A stretch of 64,000 nt of DNA from positions 1-64,000 of the forward strand of contig NZ_BNBV01000017.1 in the NCBI RefSeq assembly GCF_014656135.1, given 5' to 3'. The position numbers and the translations under genes are program-made. Under the pieces are notes generated by a model. That model did no database searches, was not told the origin of the DNA, and saw nothing but the letters and a program-made list of their open reading frames with translations. Shown one piece after another: positions 58,587 to 64,000 of this stretch (position 1 is the stretch's first letter; every line of letters starts with the position of its first letter). This DNA comes from Streptomyces thermodiastaticus (lineage in GTDB: Bacteria; Actinomycetota; Actinomycetes; Streptomycetales; Streptomycetaceae).

Positions 58587-58887
58587 TCAGGCGTGGCTGG
58601 GAAACTGTTCGGCGGGAAGGCGGCGCATGAAATCCAGCAGCAGCGCGCAGAAGGCCTCGGGGCGTTCCAGCGGGGCGAGATGTCCGGGGGACATCGGCCC
58701 ACGGGGCCGCCTCGTCGTGCCGGGGTGTGGCGGCGTCGCCGTGGCCCGGCAGGTCCGGTGCGACGGCCCGGACGCCGGCTGCGGCGAGCAGCGGGAGATG
58801 GGCCCGCCACATGGTGCGGTCGGTGGGCCGGGCGTGCAGCAGGACGACCGGCTGTCCCTGGCCGGCCTCGTCGAACGGAAGAATCAT
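58587..58887 (-). pseudogene. Alpha/beta hydrolase remnant with internal deletion
   Basis: The N-terminal part MILPFDEAGQGQPVVLLHARPTDRTMWRAHLPLL (in part) and VRAVAPDLPGHGDAATP is a normal start of an alpha/beta hydrolase. The C-terminal end, in another frame, GHLAPLERPEAFCALLLDFM, is the usual final helix with the catalytic histidine. The intervening 130-150 residues with the nucleophile are missing. The total of 300 bases versus about 800 expected shows a deletion. The gene cannot encode an active enzyme. Start ATG 58887. Confidence 0.8.
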
Positions 58888-59247
58888 GGTCGCGGAGCTT
58901 TCTCGGCTTTCTCGGACGCGGAGGAGCGTTGTCGGGCGGAGCTGGGCGGACGGCGCCGGCGCGGTGCGGGCATCGCGGTCCCGCCTCGCGCACACCACGC
59001 TAGGCGCTGTCGCACGCCGGGGCGTGGGTGTGCTGCACCCACCCGCCGGCATCCGGAACCAGGTGCGCGGGCATCGGCGAACGGGCTGGTCACACCCGCT
59101 GCGGTGCGGGTGCGGCGGTGGCTGCTCGGGCGACGTGCGGAAGGGCTCCGGCAGGTGTCACGGCAGCGGAGGAGGGGACCGTATGCGGACCATCTGTCTC
59201 CGCTTGTGACGCAGAGCACACGCATCCAGCCATTGACGCCCTCCGGG
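58888..59247. other. 360-base non-coding region
   Basis: No gene or RNA structure was recognised between the hydrolase remnant and the LacI operators. TTGACG at 59233-59238 may be the -35 element of the LacI promoter. Confidence 0.35.
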
Positions 59248-59259
59248 TGAACCGGTTCA
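59248..59259. promoter_or_regulatory. LacI-type operator 1
   Basis: TGAACCGGTTCA is a perfect 12-base palindrome containing the central CCGG typical of LacI-family sites. It follows TTGACG (59233-59238) by 9 bases and would cover the promoter spacer. Confidence 0.75.
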
Positions 59260-59280
59260 GTAGACGTCGATCCGGTCGCC

Positions 59281-59293
59281 TAAACCGGTTTGA
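59281..59293. promoter_or_regulatory. LacI-type operator 2
   Basis: AAACCGGTTT (59282-59291), flanked by T and GA, is a second palindrome. Its centre is 33 bases from the first, three helical turns, which suits cooperative binding. Confidence 0.75.
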
Positions 59294-59338
59294 ACGGCCG
59301 TGCGGCCTCCTCGGGCCCGCGGAGAACGGAATTGCGTC

Positions 59339-60361
59339 ATGGTCCGCAAGCAGCCCACCATCGCCGATGTCGCGCGGCTCGCAGGTGTCTCACGCACGTC
59401 CGTCTCCTTCGCGCTGAACAACCGTCCGGGGATCGCCGAGGAGACCAAGCAGCGCATCCTCGCCGCGGCCGCGGAACTGGGCTGGAAGCCGAGCCGTCCC
59501 GCCCGCGCCCTGTCCCTGGGCAAGGCGGGAGCCTTCGGGCTGGTGCTCACCCGTGAACCGGAGGACATCGGGGCCGACCCGTTCTTCCCGGCGTTCATCG
59601 CGGGGGTCGAGGCGGCCCTCGGCGAGCGGGGCGACGGGCTCATGGTGCACGTCACCACCCCGGACCGGGAGCAGGCCGTCTACGAACGGCTCGCCGCGGA
59701 CCGCCGGGTGGACGGAGTGCTGCTGACCGACCTGCGCCACGACGACCCCCGCCCGGGCCTGGTGCGCCGGCTCGGGCTGCCGGCGGTCGTGGTCGGCCAG
59801 AGCGAGTGGGGCGACGGGCTGACCTCGGTGAGCCTGGACGACCGTCCCGCCTACGTCGCGGCGGTACGCCGCCTGGCCGAACTCGGCCACCGCCGTATCG
59901 CACACGTCGAAGGCCCCCGGACCTTCCGCCACGCACACCGGCGCCGCATGGCCTGGGAAGAAACCCTGCGCGACCTCGGACTGCCGGTGGGCCCCGTGCT
60001 CCCGGGGGGGTTCACCGCAGAGGGCGGTGCGCGGGCCACCCGCGAACTGCTGGGCCTGGCCGAGCCGCCCACCGCGATCGTCTACGGCAACGACCTGGCC
60101 GCCACGGCGGGTCTGTCCGTGGCCCAAGAACTCGGTGTTCCGGTACCGGAACGCCTGTCGGTGATCGGCTACGACGACACGCCGCTCACCCGCTACACCC
60201 ATCCGCCGCTGTCCTCCGCCCGTGCCGATGCGCGGGCCTGGGGACAGGCGGCGGCACGGGCCCTGGACGGGGTCCTCGCCGGTGAGGAGGTGGCACATGT
60301 GGTGCTGCCGCCGGCCGAGTTCGTCCCCCGTGCCTCGATCGGCCCGGCGCCCCGTCCCTGA
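59339..60361 (+). CDS. LacI-family regulator of the glycoside uptake operon
   Basis: A 340-residue regulator. The N-terminal HTH is complete: PTIADVARLAGVSRTSVSFALN and the hinge helix KQRILAAAAELGWKPSRPARAL (each in part). The periplasmic-binding-type sensor follows: AFGLVLTREPEDIGADPFFPAFIAGVE, GQSEWGDGLTSVSLDDRP, LAELGHRRIAHVEGP, IGYDDTPLTRYTHPPLSSARAD (in part). ATG 59339 is chosen after GGAG (59321) and because it gives the standard start. It lies upstream of the binding protein, the permeases and the GH130 gene, and two CCGG palindromes lie before it. It probably represses itself and the operon until an oligosaccharide binds. Confidence 0.93.
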   Translation: MVRKQPTIADVARLAGVSRTSVSFALNNRPGIAEETKQRILAAAAELGWKPSRPARALSLGKAGAFGLVLTREPEDIGADPFFPAFIAGVEAALGERGDGLMVHVTTPDREQAVYERLAADRRVDGVLLTDLRHDDPRPGLVRRLGLPAVVVGQSEWGDGLTSVSLDDRPAYVAAVRRLAELGHRRIAHVEGPRTFRHAHRRRMAWEETLRDLGLPVGPVLPGGFTAEGGARATRELLGLAEPPTAIVYGNDLAATAGLSVAQELGVPVPERLSVIGYDDTPLTRYTHPPLSSARADARAWGQAAARALDGVLAGEEVAHVVLPPAEFVPRASIGPAPRP

Positions 60362-60370
60362 GGACGGGGA

Positions 60371-60388
60371 CCACGCCCGAGGGCGTGG
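60371..60388. terminator. Hairpin between lacI-type gene and binding-protein gene
   Basis: CCACGCCC (60371-60378) and GGGCGTGG (60381-60388) form a tight stem with a two-base loop. It could separate or attenuate the transcript of the transporter genes. Confidence 0.55.
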
Positions 60389-60441
60389 CACCGATGTTCC
60401 GCCCGGCGACGAGGCCGGGTGTGCACAGTACGGAGATCTTC

Positions 60442-61740
60442 ATGCTGAGGAGAACGGCGTACACACTGCTGGTCCTCGCCGTCGCGGGTGCCGCGACGGC
60501 GTGCGGCCGGGCGGCCCCGGATGCCGAGGTCGCCGCATCGAGCCGCGGTCCCATCACGGTGTGGCTGTCGAACAACGCCCAGGAGGTGGCCTGGGGGAAG
60601 AAGATGATCGCCGCCTGGAACGAACGCCACCCCGACGAGCACGTCACAGCCCAGCAGATCCCCGCGGGCAAGACCTCCGAGGAGGCCATCAGCGCCTCGA
60701 TCATCGCGGGCAGCACCGCGTGCCTGGTCTTCAACACCTCACCGGCGTCGGTGCCGACCTTCCAGAAGCAGAACGGCCTCGTGCCGCTCAGCGACTTCCC
60801 CGACGGCGACGCCTACATCACGGCGCGCGGCGGCGCCCTCACCGACCAGTACCGCTCCCCGGACGGCACGTTCTACCAGCTGCCGTGGAAGAGCAACCCG
60901 GTGATGATCCTCTACAACAAGAAGATCTTCGAACAGGCCGGGCTCGATCCGGAGCACCCCCGGCTGGCGACCTACGACCAGTTCCTGGAGACCGCCCGCA
61001 CCCTGGTGCACAGCGGCGCCGCCAAGGCCGCGATCTGGCCGGCGCCCAGCAGCGAGTTCTTCCAGTCCTGGTTCGACTTCTACCCGGCCTTCGCCGCGGA
61101 GAGCGGCGGCAAGCAGCTCGTCGAGAACGGCACGCCGCAGTTCGACTCGCCGGCCGGCCGCAAGGCCGCCGCGTTCTGGCGCACCCTGTACGCCGAGAAG
61201 CTCGCCCCGCAGGAGACGTACCCGGGTGACGCGCTCAACGACGGGAAGGCCGCCATGGCCACCGTCGGTCCGTGGGCCGTCGCCGCCTACAAGGACAGCG
61301 TCGACATCGGGGTGGTCCCGGTGCCCACCTCTCACGGCACGCCGCCGCAGGACACCTACTCCTTCAGCGACGAGAAGTCGGTGGCCATGTTCAGCGCCTG
61401 CCGCAACCGGGCCACCGCCTGGGACCTGCTGAAGTTCGCCACCTCCGGGCAGCAGGACGAGGCATTCCTCGACGAGACCGGGCAGATGCCCCTGCGCGAG
61501 AACCTGCTCGCGAGCTACCCGGACTTCTTCGCGAAGCACCCGCTCTACAAGCCGTTCGCCCTGCAGGCCGAGCACATCGTCGAGGTTCCCAACGTGCCGG
61601 GATCCATCGACATCTGGCAGGCCTTCCGTGACGCGTGGACCAAGTCCGTCGTCTTCGGCGAGGAGTCCACCGGCACCGCGCTGCGCAAGGCCTCCGACAG
61701 GATCGGCAAGCTGCTCGACGAGTACGGGGACCCGGCATGA
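60442..61740 (+). CDS. Sugar-binding lipoprotein of the second ABC importer
   Basis: A 432-residue extracellular solute-binding protein, family 1. The lipoprotein signal is LRRTAYTLLVLAVAGAATAC with the lipobox cysteine at its end. The mature part opens GPITVWLSNNAQEVAWGKKMI, and ATVGPWAVAAYK and YSFSDEKSVAMFSACRNR follow the pattern of maltose/mannooligosaccharide binders. GGAG (60432-60435) supports the ATG. Its stop overlaps the start of the permease (ATGA). The GH130 enzyme downstream suggests manno-oligosaccharides as cargo. Confidence 0.93.
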   Translation: MLRRTAYTLLVLAVAGAATACGRAAPDAEVAASSRGPITVWLSNNAQEVAWGKKMIAAWNERHPDEHVTAQQIPAGKTSEEAISASIIAGSTACLVFNTSPASVPTFQKQNGLVPLSDFPDGDAYITARGGALTDQYRSPDGTFYQLPWKSNPVMILYNKKIFEQAGLDPEHPRLATYDQFLETARTLVHSGAAKAAIWPAPSSEFFQSWFDFYPAFAAESGGKQLVENGTPQFDSPAGRKAAAFWRTLYAEKLAPQETYPGDALNDGKAAMATVGPWAVAAYKDSVDIGVVPVPTSHGTPPQDTYSFSDEKSVAMFSACRNRATAWDLLKFATSGQQDEAFLDETGQMPLRENLLASYPDFFAKHPLYKPFALQAEHIVEVPNVPGSIDIWQAFRDAWTKSVVFGEESTGTALRKASDRIGKLLDEYGDPA

Positions 61741-62672
61741 CACACCTCACCCCCACCGCCGACGGCGGTCGCACCTCCCGCAAGGGCGCGGCCGCCCGCC
61801 TCGGCCGGATCCGCTCCCTGACCGGCATGCTGTTCGTCTCGCCGTACGTGCTGTTCGTGTTCGCCGTGTTCGCCGTTCCACTGGTGTACACGGTGTGGAT
61901 CTCCGTCCACCGCTTCTACTTCACCGCCCCCGGCACCCACGTCGACGCCCCGTGGGTGGGGCTGGCGAACTACCGGGACGTGTTCACCGATCCGGTGGTG
62001 GGCCGCGCCTTCGTGAACATCGCGGTCTTCCTCGTGATCAACGTGCCCCTCACGGTGATCCTTTCGCTGGTGCTGGCCTCCGCGCTCAACGCGAAGATAC
62101 GTTTCCGTAGCTTCTTCCGCGCCGCCTACTACCTGCCGTACATCACGGCGAGTGTCGCCCTGGTCGCGGTCTGGCAGTTCCTGTTCGGCACGGACGGATT
62201 CGTCAACCACGCCCTCGGCTCGCTGGCGCCGGACCCCTCGTGGCTGGTCAACTCGCACCTTGCGATGCCGATGATCGCGTTTTTCGTCACCTGGAAGCAG
62301 CTCGGCTTTTTCGTGATGCTGTACCTCGCCGCCCTGCAGAACGTCAGCAAGGAGCTGTACGAGGCCGCCGCGGTCGACGGGGCGGGCCGCATCCGGCAGT
62401 TCTTCTCGGTCACCGTGCCCGGGGTACGGCCGGCGACCACCCTCGTCGTCATCTACGCGATCATCACCGGCGCCAACCTGTTCAGCGAGCCCTACCTGCT
62501 GACCGGCGGCGGTGGACCCGACCACGCCTCCGTCTCGCCCGTGCTGCTGATGTACCAGAAGGGCATCGAGCAGGGACACCCGGACTTCGCCGCCGCGCTC
62601 GGCGTGGTGCTGGTCTGCTTCGTCCTGGTGATCTCGCTGGCGGCCCGCAAGCTCACCGAGAGGGGCAACTGA
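61737..62672 (+). CDS. ABC sugar transporter permease, MalF type
   Basis: A 311-residue permease with six helices: TGMLFVSPYVLFVFAVFAVP is helix 1 and FRAAYYLPYITASVALVAVW lies in the middle. The EAA loop reads LYEAAAVDGAGRIRQFFSVT. It pairs with the next gene; the start overlaps the binding-protein stop by four bases. No ATPase gene is in the operon. Confidence 0.94.
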   Translation: MTHLTPTADGGRTSRKGAAARLGRIRSLTGMLFVSPYVLFVFAVFAVPLVYTVWISVHRFYFTAPGTHVDAPWVGLANYRDVFTDPVVGRAFVNIAVFLVINVPLTVILSLVLASALNAKIRFRSFFRAAYYLPYITASVALVAVWQFLFGTDGFVNHALGSLAPDPSWLVNSHLAMPMIAFFVTWKQLGFFVMLYLAALQNVSKELYEAAAVDGAGRIRQFFSVTVPGVRPATTLVVIYAIITGANLFSEPYLLTGGGGPDHASVSPVLLMYQKGIEQGHPDFAAALGVVLVCFVLVISLAARKLTERGN

Positions 62673-62673
62673 C

Positions 62674-63573
62674 ATGAGCGTCTCCACCCCCGCCCCGAGC
62701 GGCACCCCCGGGCACACCGCGGACGGGCCCCGCACGGCCCGCCGCCGCAACCCCTGGGCGACGGCCGTCACCTACCTGCTGCTCGCCCTCGGCGCGGTCG
62801 CCTTCCTGTTCCCCTTCTTCTACATGCTCGTCGGCTCCCTGCGGAAGACGACCACCGGAGACCTGTCCTCCGCCGTGCCCCGCGGGATCACCGGCTCCAA
62901 CTACACCGCCGTCAACGGCGCCATCTCGCTCGGGCGTTCCCTGCTGAACTCCGGGATCGTGACCATCGGTGTCCTGCTGTGCACCCTGGTCTTCGGCCTG
63001 CTCGCCGGATACGCCCTGGCCCAGCTGCACTTCCGCGGACGCGGTACTGTGTTCGCCACGCTGCTGCTGGTGCAGACGGTGCCGTTCCAGCTGCTGACCC
63101 TGCCGCTGTACGTCCTGGTGGTCCGCGACTACGGTCTCGGCGACAGCTACCTCGGCATGATCCTGCCGTTCGCGGTCAACTCCACGGCCGTCTTCCTGTT
63201 CCGGCAGTTCTTCCTGCAGATGCCGCGGTCCCTGTTCGAGGCCGCCCGCCTCGACGGGGCGAGCGAGCTGCGCATCCTATGGCAGGTCGCGCTGCCCATG
63301 GCACGCCCGGCCGTGCTCACCGCGATGCTGCTGACCTTCATCGGTCCGTGGAACGAGTTCCTGTGGCCGTTCCTGGTCACCAAGGACGCCGGCATGCAGC
63401 CGCTGGCCGTCTCCCTGGCGAGCTTCCTGTCCAATCTTCAGGGCACGGTCCCCAACCCGACCGGGGCCCTGCTGGCCGGCGCCTGTGTGCTGGCCGCCCC
63501 CGCGGTGGCGCTGTTCCTTCTGTTCCAACGCCACTTCACCTCGACCGACATCGACTCCGGAGTAAAGGGCTGA
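62674..63573 (+). CDS. ABC sugar transporter permease, MalG type
   Basis: A 299-residue permease with six helices and EAA loop LFEAARLDGASELRILWQVA. It begins one base after the stop of the MalF-type gene and is followed after 8 bases by the GH130 gene, so all lie in one operon. The final helix ends LFLLFQRHFTSTDIDSGVKG. Confidence 0.94.
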   Translation: MSVSTPAPSGTPGHTADGPRTARRRNPWATAVTYLLLALGAVAFLFPFFYMLVGSLRKTTTGDLSSAVPRGITGSNYTAVNGAISLGRSLLNSGIVTIGVLLCTLVFGLLAGYALAQLHFRGRGTVFATLLLVQTVPFQLLTLPLYVLVVRDYGLGDSYLGMILPFAVNSTAVFLFRQFFLQMPRSLFEAARLDGASELRILWQVALPMARPAVLTAMLLTFIGPWNEFLWPFLVTKDAGMQPLAVSLASFLSNLQGTVPNPTGALLAGACVLAAPAVALFLLFQRHFTSTDIDSGVKG

Positions 63574-63581
63574 TTCCCTTC

Positions 63582-64000
63582 ATGAGCACCACCGGCGCCG
63601 CTGCGCGCATCCCCTACCGCCTGGTTCGCAAGGGTGTGGTCATGTCGCCGCTGCCCGGCGAACCGAACGAGGCGGAAGGCGTCCTCAACCCCGCCTCCGG
63701 ACGCACCCCCGACGGCCGCCTGCACCTGCTGCCCCGCCTCGTCGCCGAGGGCAATGTCTCCCGCGTCGGCCTCGCCGAGGTCACCTTCACCGACGGCGTC
63801 CCCAGCGGTGTGGAGCGGCGCGGCGTCGTCCTCGCGCCCGACGCCGGCTGGGAACGCGGCAAGAACAACGCCGGCGTGGAGGACCCGCGCATCACCTGGA
63901 TCCCCTCCCTCGGCAAGCACGTCATGTCGTACGTCGCCTACGGCCCGCTCGGCCCCAAGCCGGCCCTCGCCGTCTCCGACAACCTCACCGACTGGACCCG
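63582..64000 (+). CDS. GH130 glycoside phosphorylase, N-terminal part
   Basis: The visible 139 residues begin IPYRLVRKGVVMSPLPGEPNEAEGVLNPAS and continue to GVEDPRITWIPSLGKHVMSYVAYGPLGPKPALAVSDNLTDW (each in part). The EGVLNPA and GVEDPR motifs are characteristic of GH130 beta-mannoside phosphorylases, which split beta-1,4- or beta-1,2-mannosyl links with phosphate in the cytoplasm. The gene continues outside the window. Being last in the LacI-ABC operon, it would process the imported sugar. Confidence 0.9.
   Translation, partial: MSTTGAAARIPYRLVRKGVVMSPLPGEPNEAEGVLNPASGRTPDGRLHLLPRLVAEGNVSRVGLAEVTFTDGVPSGVERRGVVLAPDAGWERGKNNAGVEDPRITWIPSLGKHVMSYVAYGPLGPKPALAVSDNLTDWT

Noticed and set aside
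46000..59000. A secondary-metabolite gene cluster
   Set aside because: There is an exporter, an oxidase and a chorismate mutase, but no synthase, carrier protein or tailoring set, so a biosynthetic cluster cannot be supported.

Overview
The window is a stretch of a Streptomyces (or closely related actinomycete) chromosome. The evidence is a very high GC content, many GTG and TTG starts, operons joined by ATGA/GTGA overlaps, long GC-rich hairpins without U-tracts, twin sets of zinc-free ribosomal proteins, and typical streptomycete families (SpoIIE-type phosphatase with fused kinase domain, DUF2264, DHA2 exporters, ricin-tailed SGNH hydrolase). No tRNA, rRNA, CRISPR array, intact insertion sequence or prophage was recognised.

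Layout. 0-10.5 kb: the start of an acyl-CoA carboxylase beta subunit, a TetR regulator with its operator, a GCS2-type glutamate-cysteine ligase-like enzyme, a DMT permease, a secreted lysozyme-like protein, an SRPBCC protein, a YdeP-type molybdopterin oxidoreductase, DUF488, a GlxA-type regulator and GAPDH. 10.6-20.2 kb: a tendamistat-like small secreted protein, a YeeE/YedE sulfur transporter behind a cysteine-containing leader peptide and hairpins, a methyltransferase, carbonic anhydrase, a GlcD-type oxidase, a large SpoIIE-type phosphatase/anti-sigma kinase and an alpha/beta hydrolase. 20.3-22.9 kb: the zinc-starvation cluster (S18, CobW-like, L31, L33 divergent from L28, S14) around a Zur-box-like site. 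22.9-32.2 kb: sirtuin pair, then an ABC sugar operon (binding protein, two permeases, 2-hydroxyacid dehydrogenase, DUF2264) with its DeoR/LacI-hybrid regulator. 32.3-46 kb: B3/B4 protein, MFS pump with divergent TetR and twin operators, a lamin-tail secreted protein, the GntR-lutABC lactate-utilisation locus, an FAD monooxygenase and a secreted SGNH hydrolase. 46-59 kb: an accessory region with a second SecY, secreted chorismate mutase, BBE-type flavoenzyme, DHA2 exporter, secreted sialidase-like protein and alpha/beta hydrolases, mixed with several damaged genes. 59.2-64 kb: a LacI-controlled ABC system ending in a GH130 glycoside phosphorylase, probably for manno-oligosaccharides.

Main discovery. 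From 47.7 to 57.2 kb, nine copies of an operator-like sequence (core AGAACGNTCGGT) lie in the intergenic regions before secY2, the BBE/chorismate mutase pair, the sialidase/DHA2 exporter and the two related alpha/beta hydrolases. Before secY2 and before the BBE gene the arrangement is the same to the base: operator, TTGACA, 32 bases, second operator. This suggests one regulator, not encoded nearby, controlling a second Sec channel together with secreted and export proteins. I know of no description of such a regulon.

The 53.9-58.9 kb segment also looks like a decaying area: an amber codon in one hydrolase, two compensating frameshifts in an EthD-like gene, a deleted hydrolase core and a half hemerythrin domain.
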